DNA from: CAZSAT01 sp964604675
Lineage (GTDB): Bacteria; Myxococcota_A; UBA796; CAJQPC01
DNA length: 33,729 nt
Direction: 5' to 3'
Assembly (NCBI GenBank): GCA_964604675.1
Contig: CAZSAT010000081.1
Location: 1-33,729, forward strand
In this document: one piece after another, positions 1 to 7,400 of the stretch
Layout of the letters: each line of letters begins with the position of its first letter
How positions within the stretch are numbered: position 1 is the stretch's first letter
Translations under genes and position numbers: made by a program
The notes under the pieces: generated by a model
Told to the model about the DNA's origin: nothing
The model's database searches: none
The model's input: only the letters and a program-made list of their open reading frames with translations

Positions 1-72
1 CCGTGTCCGTGTCCGTGTCCGTGTCGGTGTCGGTGTCCGTGTCCGTGTCCGTGTCCGTGTCCGTGTCGGTGT
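1..72. repeat. 12-unit hexanucleotide tandem repeat
   Basis: Twelve consecutive 6-bp units, ccgtgt or cggtgt, run from the window edge. On the minus strand they encode the Asp-Thr linker of the partial lipoprotein. The unit is two codons, so gain or loss of copies would change linker length without shifting frame. The array may continue outside the window. Confidence 0.9.
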
Positions 73-226
73 CGGCCTCCTCCGCGCACTCCGGGCTCCC
101 GGCACAGCCATCGTCGTCGCAGTCGAAGAGCCCGTCGGCGTCGTCGTCGGCGAGGTTGGTGCAGTCGCCGGGTTCCGTCCCTTCGATCCGCGGGTCGCAG
201 GCGAGAAGCTGGACGATCAAGAGCAT
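1..226 (-). CDS. Thr-Asp repeat lipoprotein, N-terminal part (runs off window edge)
   Basis: The minus strand reads from an ATG at 226-224. It opens with a short hydrophobic stretch ending in a lipobox (MLLIVQLLAC, Cys at residue 10), so the product is probably an outer-membrane or periplasm-facing lipoprotein. An Asp/Cys-rich segment follows (DDDADGLFDCDDDGCAG), like the calcium- or metal-binding D-rich loops of myxobacterial surface proteins. Residues from about 52 to the window edge are a pure Asp-Thr dipeptide linker encoded by a hexanucleotide repeat. The rest of the protein lies outside the window, so its function is unknown. An in-frame ATG 21 nt upstream overlaps the likely -10 box. 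I chose the inner ATG because a GGAGG Shine-Dalgarno sits 5 nt before it. Known: D-T linkers are common in lipoproteins of this group. Inferred: surface display of a C-terminal domain. Confidence 0.8.
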   Translation of the reverse strand, partial: MLLIVQLLACDPRIEGTEPGDCTNLADDDADGLFDCDDDGCAGSPECAEEADTDTDTDTDTDTDTDTDTDTDTDT

Positions 227-231
227 CGGTT

Positions 232-251
232 CCTCCGATCCCCTCATTCTA
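232..251 (-). promoter_or_regulatory. -10 box and Shine-Dalgarno of the Thr-Asp lipoprotein gene
   Basis: On the minus strand TAGAAT (251-246) resembles a sigma-70 -10 box, and GGAGG (236-232) lies 5 nt before the ATG at 226. This is one of the few genes here that appears to have a real 5' leader. No convincing -35 was seen. Confidence 0.45.
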
Positions 252-263
252 TCGGAAGGACGC

Positions 264-278
264 GAGCTACCGAAGCTC
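264..278 (-). terminator. Small hairpin over the stop codon of the alkaline phosphatase gene
   Basis: A 5-bp perfect stem (GAGCT/AGCTC) with a 5-nt loop includes the TAG stop (269-267). There is no T-run, so termination is only inferred. Confidence 0.25.
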
Positions 279-2228
279 CGGCCCGACCACCGCCGTCCCC
301 GCGCCGTCCACCTCCACCACGGCGACCGTGCCCACCGCCAGAGCCGAAGCGTCGACCGACGCGGCGCTGCTGTACGGTGGGAGCGCCTGGTTGCTGGCCG
401 CCGTGCCGTCGTCGTTCACGATGGTGGCCCACACCGCCAGGGTCTGCCCCTTGCCCAGCCCGGCCGGGTACAGCGACGACCAGGGCAGCAACAGCTCCGC
501 GCCCCCGGTGGTGGCCCCGGTCGCCCCCGCGTCCGCTGCGCCGCTCGTGTCGGCCAGGTTGCCGTCGTCGAAGTTGAGCACGGCGTTCCCCCAGAACAGG
601 TCGTCGGCGGCGCCGTTGACCCCGTCGAACAGGCGGAAGCCCGCGTTGTCGTAGAGGTCCTCGATCTCCACGTAGGTTCCCGTGAGCGCTGCGACCGCCG
701 CGTCGAAGCCGAGCGCGGTGTCCGGGGGCACCACGCCGAGCGCTGCGAGCAGGGTGTCGAGCTCGCCCGCGGTGTCGGACAGGTCCCTGTCGACACCCAC
801 CCCCGTGCCGGCGCCATAGTCCAGGTCGACCCACACCACGAGCGCGTTGGCGTGGTCGTCGGTCACGCCGTCGAGACCGATCCAGAGCCCGTCGGCGTCG
901 GTGGTCATGCGCAGGCCGTCGAGCTGGTTGAAGCCGGCGCCGTAGTCGGTGTCCTCGGTCTGGGTGACGAGCTGGGTGCCGAGGTCGTCGAGGTCGCCGT
1001 CGGCCAGACGCACCACCGTGGGCTCGCTCAGCTTGTCGCCCGTGATCGCCGCCTGCAGCACGGCGTGCACCCACACGCTGTCGAGCCGTTGGCCGTCGAG
1101 CTCCTTCGTGGCGCTGCCCCACGCGAAGACCGGCACGTCGGCGTTGGTGTGGTCGCCCCAGCGCCAGCTCGTCTCGGGGATGTCGCCGGCGGCCGAGCCG
1201 TCCTCCACGGTGAGCCCGCCGCACTCGTGGTCGGCGGTCACGAGCACCGTGAGCTCGCGGTCCTGCTCGCCGAGGTGGCCGATCACCGCCTCCACCGCCT
1301 GGTCGAAGGCCGCGGTCTCGGGGTGCACCAGCTCGCTCAGGTTGCCGTGGCTGGCGTGGTCGATGCGCGCGGCCTCCACCACGAGCAGGAAGCCCTCGGG
1401 GTCGCCCTCGAGGGCGCGCATCGCAGCGCCCACCATGTCGGTCAGCGCGGGCTGCACCCCTGGCTTCACCGCGCCCACGAACTCGAACGTGGTCTCGGCG
1501 AACAGGCCCACGAGCGGCACGCTGCCATCGTGCGCGGCGAGCTCGCCGGGGCTCTGGTAGACGGTGTAGCCGGCGTCCCGGAGCGGGTCGAAGAGCTGCG
1601 TGCTCCCGCCGCCGAGCAGCACGTCGGGCAGGCCGGCGGCCAGCTGCTCGGTGATGGCCTCGCTGTCCATGCGGTCGTCGACGTGCACCAGGAAGGCGCC
1701 GGGGGTGGCCCCGGTGAGGGTGTCGGTCGTGATCACGCCGGTGCCCATGCCCCGGTCGGCCGCGAGGTCGAGCAGGGTGGTGAGGCTGGCGAGGTCGCGG
1801 TCGAGGCCGAGCACCCCGTTGTAGGTCTTCTGACCGGTGGCGAGCGCCGTGGCCGACGCGGCGGAGTCGGTGAGCCCCGACAGCGACGCGGACTTGACCC
1901 GCCCCTGCACCGGAGCGGTCTCCATGTACAGGCTGCCGGCGCTGCCGTTGGCGTAAAGGCCGCCGCCGGCCACGTGCTGGAAGCCCATGCCGTCGCCGAT
2001 CATGAGCACGATGGCCGGGCCGAGGCCCGCGGGCGCGCCGGTGTCGGGGGGCTGGGTGTCGACCGGAGGGGACGTGTCGACCGGCGGGGACGTGTCGACC
2101 GGGGGCGACGTGTCGACGGGAGGGGGGTCGGAGTCGTGGGTCACCGGGGCGGTGTCGACGGTCTCGGCCGGTTCGGGCTGGGCCGTGTCGACGGTCTCGC
2201 CGGAGCATGCGAGCAGGTACAGGAGCAT
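267..2228 (-). CDS. Alkaline phosphatase family lipoprotein
   Basis: A 653-residue secreted phosphomonoesterase of the PhoA/alkaline phosphatase superfamily. The N-terminus MLLYLLAC is an unusually short lipoprotein signal with Cys8. Residues 9-66 are a low-complexity linker with repeated VDTSPP units. The catalytic domain spans about 70-395. It has IGDGMG (77-82, metal Asp79), TDSAASATALATGQKT (120-135, nucleophile Ser122), VEAARIDHASH (284-294, metal ligands Asp290/His294), TADHE (331-335) and GDHT (358-361). The usual THATPA motif reads TGATPG (172-177), so one conserved His is replaced. About 250 residues after the catalytic domain are an unrecognised acidic C-terminal region that may be a binding domain. 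The ATG at 2228 has no earlier in-frame start and is preceded by TAGGCT-N6. Likely role: phosphate release from organic phosphates at the cell surface. The gene looks monocistronic. Confidence 0.93.
   Translation of the reverse strand: MLLYLLACSGETVDTAQPEPAETVDTAPVTHDSDPPPVDTSPPVDTSPPVDTSPPVDTQPPDTGAPAGLGPAIVLMIGDGMGFQHVAGGGLYANGSAGSLYMETAPVQGRVKSASLSGLTDSAASATALATGQKTYNGVLGLDRDLASLTTLLDLAADRGMGTGVITTDTLTGATPGAFLVHVDDRMDSEAITEQLAAGLPDVLLGGGSTQLFDPLRDAGYTVYQSPGELAAHDGSVPLVGLFAETTFEFVGAVKPGVQPALTDMVGAAMRALEGDPEGFLLVVEAARIDHASHGNLSELVHPETAAFDQAVEAVIGHLGEQDRELTVLVTADHECGGLTVEDGSAAGDIPETSWRWGDHTNADVPVFAWGSATKELDGQRLDSVWVHAVLQAAITGDKLSEPTVVRLADGDLDDLGTQLVTQTEDTDYGAGFNQLDGLRMTTDADGLWIGLDGVTDDHANALVVWVDLDYGAGTGVGVDRDLSDTAGELDTLLAALGVVPPDTALGFDAAVAALTGTYVEIEDLYDNAGFRLFDGVNGAADDLFWGNAVLNFDDGNLADTSGAADAGATGATTGGAELLLPWSSLYPAGLGKGQTLAVWATIVNDDGTAASNQALPPYSSAASVDASALAVGTVAVVEVDGAGTAVVGPELR
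2056..2127. repeat. 18-bp tandem repeat, four copies, within the alkaline phosphatase linker
   Basis: Four 18-bp units beginning gtgtcgac (2056, 2074, 2092, 2110) encode the VDTSPP hexapeptide repeat between the lipobox and the catalytic domain. Units differ at a few positions. Copy-number change would preserve frame. Confidence 0.85.
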
Positions 2229-2234
2229 CGAAGG

Positions 2235-2240
2235 AGCCTA
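2235..2240 (-). promoter_or_regulatory. -10 box for a leaderless alkaline phosphatase transcript
   Basis: TAGGCT on the minus strand (2240-2235) lies exactly 6 nt before the ATG at 2228, which puts the expected start of transcription at the A of the start codon. No Shine-Dalgarno is present and no clear -35 is visible. Confidence 0.5.
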
Positions 2241-2305
2241 CACGAGCCTTCGCGGCGTGGGCTGGCGACACACGCCGACAACGAGCGTGGTGTTCGCGAT
2301 CCAGC

Positions 2306-2346
2306 ACGACCTGGACGCGCTCGCGAGCAGCACCGACGACCTGGAC
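2306..2346. promoter_or_regulatory. Direct repeat upstream of the alkaline phosphatase gene
   Basis: The 11-mer ACGACCTGGAC occurs at 2306-2316 and 2336-2346, a 30-bp step of about three helical turns, 78-118 bp upstream of the phosphatase start. It could bind an activator, but it does not look like the CTGTCAT Pho box. The 2229-2367 gap otherwise holds nothing recognisable. Confidence 0.25.
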
Positions 2347-2359
2347 CGGAAGGCGCCGG

Positions 2360-2379
2360 CGGGCGGCTCAGAGCGCCCG
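2360..2379 (-). terminator. Hairpin containing the stop codon of the CHK-type kinase
   Basis: A 6-bp perfect stem (CGGGCG/CGCCCG) with an 8-nt loop holds the TGA stop (2370-2368). No T-tract follows. Candidate 3'-end structure at the end of the four-gene operon. Confidence 0.3.
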
Positions 2380-3342
2380 GAGCGCCCGGTCTGTCTGCCG
2401 GGCCGCGTAGCCCGTGCGCTTCCAGTGCCCCGGCGCCCAGCCCGCCAGGAAGCGCTCGAAGTCCGCCCAGGCGAAGGGCCAGAGCGGCCGCCACGCGGCC
2501 TCGACCTCCTTCGCCTCCGCCCCGAGGTGGGCCCCCAACGCGCGGAAGTAGCGGTCCAGGGCCAGGTCGGCGTTCCGCGCCAGGCCCGCGTCGTTCAGCA
2601 CGCTGCCCAGGAAGTACGCGAGGTCCTTCAAGCCGCAGCCGCCTCCCACGTACTGGAAGTCCACCGCCGCCACCCCCTTGGTGCCGAAGCAGAAGTTCGC
2701 CAGCTTCGCGTCGCCGTGCACGAGGGTGGGGTGGGCCGCAGCGGTGAGGCGCGCATCGATCGCAGCCGCGGCCTCCTTCAACGGACCCGGGGCCATGCCC
2801 TCCAGCTCGTCCGGACGCGTGGCCAGGTGCCAGTAGGTCCCGGTGGGCCACAGCCCGGCCGCACCGTCGCCGAGGAAGGTTGCGTGGAAGGCCGCCAGCC
2901 AGTCGACCACCTGCCACATCGCGCCGGCGTCGCTCCGGCGGCGCTGCGGGAACCCCGCCGCGTCGAGGTCTTCGAGCACGAAGAGCCATCCCGCGTCGTC
3001 GCGCGCGCCGTCGAGCAGGCGCGGCACCCGGCAGGCCGCCGGACAACCCCCTGAGCGCTCCCAGTAGAACGCCAGCTCGACGTCGTAGCTGCGCAGCTTC
3101 CGCTGGTGACCCCGGTCCCCCGACCAGCCGCGCGGGTGGGTGGGGTCGGACGGCGGGCGCACGGACTTCACGATGACCGAGGGCACCTCGGCCCCCTGCA
3201 GGTCCACGCGGTAGAGCTCGCCGTAGCCGCTCCACAGCGACTGGATGCGCTCCCCCCGACGCGCGGTGCGTGCGCCGGTGCAGGCCTGCACCCTCTGGAG
3301 GATCGGATCGGACACGCGGCCAGGTAGCGCGGCAGGCCCCAT
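2368..3342 (-). CDS. CHK/ecdysteroid-kinase-like phosphotransferase
   Basis: A 324-residue cytoplasmic small-molecule kinase of the aminoglycoside phosphotransferase/choline kinase fold, most like the EcKinase/CHK group. Visible motifs are an N-lobe VIVKSV with the likely ATP-binding Lys, the hinge-like WLFVLEDLDAAG, the catalytic loop LVHGDAKLANFCFG (Asp and Asn), and DFQYVGGGCGLKDLAYFLG with the metal-binding Asp. Length fits the family. The substrate cannot be read from sequence; family members phosphorylate alcohols such as sterols, choline or aminoglycosides. It is the last gene of an operon with the sulfatase-like protein, 7 nt after that gene's stop. An alternative GTG at 3315 (315 residues) is preceded by TACCTG-N5, similar to the leaderless promoters elsewhere, so a secondary start is possible. 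Confidence 0.85.
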   Translation of the reverse strand: MGPAALPGRVSDPILQRVQACTGARTARRGERIQSLWSGYGELYRVDLQGAEVPSVIVKSVRPPSDPTHPRGWSGDRGHQRKLRSYDVELAFYWERSGGCPAACRVPRLLDGARDDAGWLFVLEDLDAAGFPQRRRSDAGAMWQVVDWLAAFHATFLGDGAAGLWPTGTYWHLATRPDELEGMAPGPLKEAAAAIDARLTAAAHPTLVHGDAKLANFCFGTKGVAAVDFQYVGGGCGLKDLAYFLGSVLNDAGLARNADLALDRYFRALGAHLGAEAKEVEAAWRPLWPFAWADFERFLAGWAPGHWKRTGYAARQTDRALRAL

Positions 3343-3349
3343 CGGGTGG

Positions 3350-4603
3350 CTACCAGTAGCCCGCGCCCGGCTTCATGCGCAGCTCCCAGAGGGCGCGCGC
3401 CGAGGGCGCCTCGAGCGCCGAACGCCAGGCCACCAGCTCCGCGTGCAAGGCGGCCGCGACCGCTGGCTCCTCGCCCAGCAGGTCGTGCTCCTGGAGCGGG
3501 TCGGCGACCACGTCGTGTAGGGCGTAGGGCTCGAGGTCCCCAGCCACGCCCGGCGCCTGGGCCAGGCCCGCACGGACCCTCGGATCGAGGGCGGAGGCGT
3601 CGGGAGCCGGCACGTGGAAGGTGAGCCGCCGATCGCCGCGCACCACGCTGAGCATCGTGCCGCACTCCGCGAAGGCGAGCCCGGTGCCCTGCCCGAGTGG
3701 CGCCCCATCCAGACCCACCGGGGCCACGGCGTCGGCCCAGCCGATCAGGGTCGGGAAGAGGTCGACCAGCTCCACCGAGGCCGCCGAGAGCGGCTGGTTG
3801 GTCCAGAGCGGCACCCGCACCGTGCGCTCCAGCACCACGCCGCGCTCCAGGAAGCCCGGGCTGTGGTTGTTCATGCCCGAGCGCTCGCCCAGGTTGGCGC
3901 CCGACAGACCGGCCACGACCACCCGCGCCTCCCGGTCGATCAGCGAAGCGACGGCCTCCCCCGCGGCGGTGGCGGCGGCGGCGTAGCGCCGGCGGAGCGG
4001 CTCAGCCGCCTCGGCGAGCGGGTCCTCGGCACCGTGTGGGAGCGGCTCCAGCAGAGTCGTGCGGTCCGCGGCGAGCCCGAGCATCTCGGGATGCTGCAGC
4101 ACATCGAGGGGGTCCAGGGCGACGACCACGAGACGGGGGCCGCCACCGGGCCACCAGCTGTCCACAGCGCGATCGGCCTCCTCCCAGCCGTGCACGTCGA
4201 CGTGGTCGTCGAAGCCGGCGGCAAAGCGCTCTCCGCCCGGGATGCCCCCCGTGACCAGCAGGCTCCGGTACCCGTAGAGCCCGAGCACACCCGCCAGGCT
4301 CGGGAGCCCCTCGGGCACACCGTGACAGGCCGGGAAGCCACCGGGGCCCGGCTGCCCGTCCCGCGAGCCGACCCCACAGACACCGGCGGCCGAGGGACGA
4401 CGGCCCACCAGGACCGACGCCAGGCTCGCGCCCACGAGCGGGCTGTTGGCGTAGGCCCGCTCGGGCGCACCGCCCGGGCCCAGGGCCTCGACGAAGCCCT
4501 CGGCTTCGGAGGCGCGCAGGTGCCCGACCAGCACCACCAGGAGATCGGGGCCGGAGCCAGCAGGCTCGGGGGCCCTCGCGCAGGCGAGCCACAGCGCGAT
4601 CAC
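3350..4603 (-). CDS. Sulfatase-fold lipoprotein lacking catalytic residues
   Basis: A 417-residue protein from a GTG at 4603 that forms a GTGA overlap with the upstream membrane-protein stop. The start VIALWLAC gives a very short lipoprotein signal with Cys8. The fold is recognisable from the alkaline-phosphatase/sulfatase superfamily pattern: an N-terminal LLVVLVGHL strand, a core NSPLVGASLASVLVGRRPS where sulfatases have C-x-P-S-R...LLTGR, and FLERGVVLERTVRVPLWTN. The formylglycine Cys/Ser is replaced (PLVGA), the first DD metal pair reads GH, and the late DHG reads SGAN. Enzyme activity is therefore unlikely in the usual way; a binding or structural role is inferred. It sits between a membrane protein and a kinase in a four-gene coupled operon headed by a multiheme cytochrome. 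Confidence 0.75.
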   Translation of the reverse strand: MIALWLACARAPEPAGSGPDLLVVLVGHLRASEAEGFVEALGPGGAPERAYANSPLVGASLASVLVGRRPSAAGVCGVGSRDGQPGPGGFPACHGVPEGLPSLAGVLGLYGYRSLLVTGGIPGGERFAAGFDDHVDVHGWEEADRAVDSWWPGGGPRLVVVALDPLDVLQHPEMLGLAADRTTLLEPLPHGAEDPLAEAAEPLRRRYAAAATAAGEAVASLIDREARVVVAGLSGANLGERSGMNNHSPGFLERGVVLERTVRVPLWTNQPLSAASVELVDLFPTLIGWADAVAPVGLDGAPLGQGTGLAFAECGTMLSVVRGDRRLTFHVPAPDASALDPRVRAGLAQAPGVAGDLEPYALHDVVADPLQEHDLLGEEPAVAAALHAELVAWRSALEAPSARALWELRMKPGAGYW

Positions 4604-5370
4604 CAGCGCCCCCCTGCGACCGCGACCAGCCCCAGCGAGAGGAGGGTGGCGAGCTGCCACAGCATCGCACGGCCGATGTCCAGCGGCGCCTCCCAGCCTC
4701 CCAGCCCCACGAGGACCAGCAAGCCCAGGCTCACCACGGGCCCCCACGCCAGGCACCCGACCAGGACGCGGCGAGCCACGCCGCGCACCCGCCACGGGAG
4801 CAACGCAGCCAGTGCGACGAGCGGCAGCGCGGCGCGCAAGCACACGAGCACGCTCGTGCCCGCCGACTGGATGGCCCACACGCTCGCGAGCAGCGGGCTC
4901 CGACCGTGCTCGCTGGCGACCAGCCCGTGGGTCACCTGCGACAGCGCGCGTTCGCTCGACAGCTCCGCCGGTACCTGGAACCACGCTCGCGCCAAGACGC
5001 GGGTCTGCACCCACTGCCGCTCGACGAGCTCGCCCTCCACCATCACGGGGAAGCGGTCCAGGCCCGCAGCCGGGGCGTGGGCGTGCAACACGGTCACGTC
5101 CTGATGGAGCAGCGCGCCCACCATCATCAGCAGTCCCAGCCACCCCACCACGAGGCGCCAGCCGCCCTCCGCGTGGACCACCAGCCCGCCGCCGAGCCCT
5201 ACGAGCAGCCACGGACCCACGTCGGGCGGCACGCCGGGCAGAGGGTGTTGCCACGGGGAGGCGCGCAGCCAGTCGACGAGCGGCAGGGGAGCCACCTCGT
5301 GCACCCACGCCAGCGCGACGAGCAAGCCTCCTGCGACGACGAAGGCCAGGAGCCTGCGCGCCTCAGCCAT
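4600..5370 (-). CDS. Integral membrane protein with a central periplasmic segment
   Basis: A 256-residue protein I do not recognise. About three hydrophobic segments occupy residues 5-100 (including LLAFVVAGGLLVALAWV and LVVGWLGLLMMVGALL). A soluble stretch of about 75 residues follows, then three more transmembrane segments at the C-terminus. The soluble part has no Cys and no obvious motif. Its ATG overlaps the cytochrome stop by 8 bp, and its stop overlaps the sulfatase-like GTG start by 4 bp, so it is translated as part of the cytochrome operon. It may be a membrane partner of the cytochrome or an anchor for the lipoprotein. That is inference from context only. Confidence 0.7.
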   Translation of the reverse strand: MAEARRLLAFVVAGGLLVALAWVHEVAPLPLVDWLRASPWQHPLPGVPPDVGPWLLVGLGGGLVVHAEGGWRLVVGWLGLLMMVGALLHQDVTVLHAHAPAAGLDRFPVMVEGELVERQWVQTRVLARAWFQVPAELSSERALSQVTHGLVASEHGRSPLLASVWAIQSAGTSVLVCLRAALPLVALAALLPWRVRGVARRVLVGCLAWGPVVSLGLLVLVGLGGWEAPLDIGRAMLWQLATLLSLGLVAVAGGRW

Positions 5371-7360
5371 CGACGGTGACCTCGTGCAGCACGACCGAGT
5401 CGAGCATGCGGCCGGCCGCGAGCTCGGCCGTGATCAGCTCGGGACGGAGCCTCTGGTGGACCAGGCGGACCGCGTCGACGTCGGAACGGGGCAAGCTCCA
5501 GCTGCGGCTCCGGCCCGGCGAGAGCCGCTCAGCGCCGCGCCGACCGTGCGCCAGCCAGATCTCGTGGCGTGCCAGGGGCGCGCCGTCGGCGTCGAGCAGC
5601 GTCTCGCCGAAGATGCTGGGGATCAGGGAGACCCACACACCGCCCACGCGCCCGTCCAGCCCGTAGACGACCAGGTCGAGTGGCGCCGCAGGAAAGCCGT
5701 GCCCGCTGCCGACGTTCTCCAGCGAGACCACCGTGGTGCCTTCGAGCCGCTCGGCTCGCAGCGTGACCGCGGCCGAGAGGAAGCCCACGCGCTCGGACAC
5801 CTCGTCGGGACCCAGACCCGAGAGCCCGACGTTTCCCGACAGGAACCGGTGGTCGAGCTGAGGACGGCCATCGCCGAAGGCGCGGCCGACCACCGGCGCG
5901 TGGCAGCCGCTGCACGAGGACGCCGACCCACCCGCCTCCCACTCGCTCCAGGTGCTGCGCAAGGCCACGCCGCCGAGCGCCAGCTCGTGGCACCCCGCGC
6001 AGGCCCGGCCATCGGCCAGCGCGTCGGGCCCCCAGGCCGCCGCGTGGCCCGCCACGTCCTGCTTCACGAGCATGTAGGCGGTGGACGCCCACGCCCCGAT
6101 GGCCGCGAACGACGGCTCCCCCCGGAGCTCGTAGCTGCCGTCGGCACGTTCGGGGTGGGCGTCGACCACCGCGTGGCACACCCCGCAGCTGACCCCTTCG
6201 CTCGTGTCGGACGGCACCCCCGCCGTGCCGTCCAGAGCCGCGAGCGGGTCGTGGCAGCGAGCGCACAGCGATGCGTCGCCGCCCTCGTCGACCAGCGAGG
6301 CGACCACGTCGACGTAGAAGCCCGAAGCGGCCTGCGCGTGCCCCCCGCGGGCGTGAGCGGCAGCCTGCACCACGTGGCACCCGGTGGACGCGCCGCACCC
6401 GATGGTGCTCGACGCGGATCCCAGCCAGGCGGGGTCGAGCGATCCGCTGCTGGCGACCACGACCGGAGCCTCGGCGGCACCGCCGTGGTGGAGCCCGACC
6501 GCACCGATGAGCACGGCCGCCACGAGCCCGAGCCGCTCGATCCGGGAGCCGGCCCTCGCCTTCTTGCGCTGCCGGACGCACACCACGACGTGCGCGGCGG
6601 TGGCCGCGACCGCCAGGACCGCCAGCACCAGGTGCACACCGGGGGCCGTGATCCAGGCCTCGCCCGGCAAGACCATGGCCGCGAAGCCCGAGAGGGTCAC
6701 CAGGCCCAGGCTGCCCAGGCTGGCGAAGCCGCTCCAGCGGGCCAGGTCGTCGCGCTCGCCGTCCGTGCGGCGCAGGTGATCCCACGTCCACGCCACGAGC
6801 AGCACGGTCCACTGCCCCGCGTACTGGGCGTGGTCGGCCCGCCGGAGGTCGTCGTCGACGAGCAACAGGGCGAAGCCGCCGCCGGTCAAGAAGCCCAGCC
6901 CGACCCAGAAGCCACCGGCGAGCCCCGCCGCCCAGAAGGGCCGCTGGCGGAGCGCTATCAGCACGGCCACCGGGATCGCGAGCTGGAGGAGCTGGACCGG
7001 CAGGCTGAGCCCACCGCCGAAGCCGAGGGTGTCCCACGCGAGCCAGACCAGCGCACCCAGTGCGAGCAGCGCCGCTCGGCGCGTGAAGCGCCTCCGTCCG
7101 GCCCGCCACGCGAAGCCGGCCGCCAGCAGGACGACCAGCGCGAAGGCCGCCCCGGCGGCGAGCAGGGGCCAGGTCATGCCCCCCTCCCCGCGGGCGAGGG
7201 GCGAGGTGCTCAGCCCCTGACGGTCCGCCGCCTGGAGCAGCTCGCCCAGGAGCGGCGCGACCCGCTCCTCCAGGACGTGGTGCACCTCGGCCAGCAGCGC
7301 CACGAGGAAGACCACGACCGCGCCGACGACAAGTGGGGTTGAAGCCTCGGTCTGCGCCAC
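5363..7360 (-). CDS. Membrane-anchored multiheme c-type cytochrome
   Basis: A 665-residue fusion of an N-terminal membrane domain (about eight hydrophobic segments between residues 10 and 292) and a C-terminal multiheme domain. Heme motifs are CARCH (366-370), CGVCH (392-396), CAGCH (454-458) and CSGCH (483-487). A fifth site, CGASTGCH (322-329), has Cx5CH spacing instead of CxxCH. The layout resembles the cytochrome c554/multiheme families, which move electrons across or outside the inner membrane. The last 130 residues have no heme site and look beta-rich. The GTG at 7360 is preceded by TAGACT-N6 and no Shine-Dalgarno. It heads the operon with a small membrane protein, the sulfatase-like lipoprotein and the kinase. 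The electron partner is unknown. Confidence 0.88.
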   Translation of the reverse strand: MAQTEASTPLVVGAVVVFLVALLAEVHHVLEERVAPLLGELLQAADRQGLSTSPLARGEGGMTWPLLAAGAAFALVVLLAAGFAWRAGRRRFTRRAALLALGALVWLAWDTLGFGGGLSLPVQLLQLAIPVAVLIALRQRPFWAAGLAGGFWVGLGFLTGGGFALLLVDDDLRRADHAQYAGQWTVLLVAWTWDHLRRTDGERDDLARWSGFASLGSLGLVTLSGFAAMVLPGEAWITAPGVHLVLAVLAVAATAAHVVVCVRQRKKARAGSRIERLGLVAAVLIGAVGLHHGGAAEAPVVVASSGSLDPAWLGSASSTIGCGASTGCHVVQAAAHARGGHAQAASGFYVDVVASLVDEGGDASLCARCHDPLAALDGTAGVPSDTSEGVSCGVCHAVVDAHPERADGSYELRGEPSFAAIGAWASTAYMLVKQDVAGHAAAWGPDALADGRACAGCHELALGGVALRSTWSEWEAGGSASSCSGCHAPVVGRAFGDGRPQLDHRFLSGNVGLSGLGPDEVSERVGFLSAAVTLRAERLEGTTVVSLENVGSGHGFPAAPLDLVVYGLDGRVGGVWVSLIPSIFGETLLDADGAPLARHEIWLAHGRRGAERLSPGRSRSWSLPRSDVDAVRLVHQRLRPELITAELAAGRMLDSVVLHEVTVDG

Positions 7361-7366
7361 GCACGG

Positions 7367-7372
7367 AGTCTA
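7367..7372 (-). promoter_or_regulatory. -10 box for the cytochrome operon
   Basis: TAGACT (7372-7367) lies 6 nt before the GTG start at 7360 and just downstream of the YbaK gene end, so the operon can be transcribed separately from the preceding one. No Shine-Dalgarno; leaderless transcription predicted. Confidence 0.5.
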
Positions 7373-7380
7373 CAGGCCGT

Positions 7381-7400
7381 ACCTCATCGGGCCACGAGGT
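7381..7400 (-). terminator. Small hairpin at the end of the YbaK-type gene
   Basis: ACCTC (7381-7385) and GAGGT (7396-7400) form a 5-bp stem that includes part of the TGA stop (7386-7384). No T-run. Weak candidate. Confidence 0.2.

Noticed and set aside
1..72. CRISPR-like array
   Set aside because: Units of 6 bp without spacers; it is an in-frame coding repeat.
2306..2346. PHO box upstream of the alkaline phosphatase
   Set aside because: The 11-bp direct repeat does not resemble CTGTCAT repeats; listed only as a low-confidence site.
3..2747. 914-residue open frame on the plus strand
   Set aside because: Antisense of the partial lipoprotein and alkaline phosphatase; its sequence is His/Arg/Val-rich with no motif, as expected from high GC.
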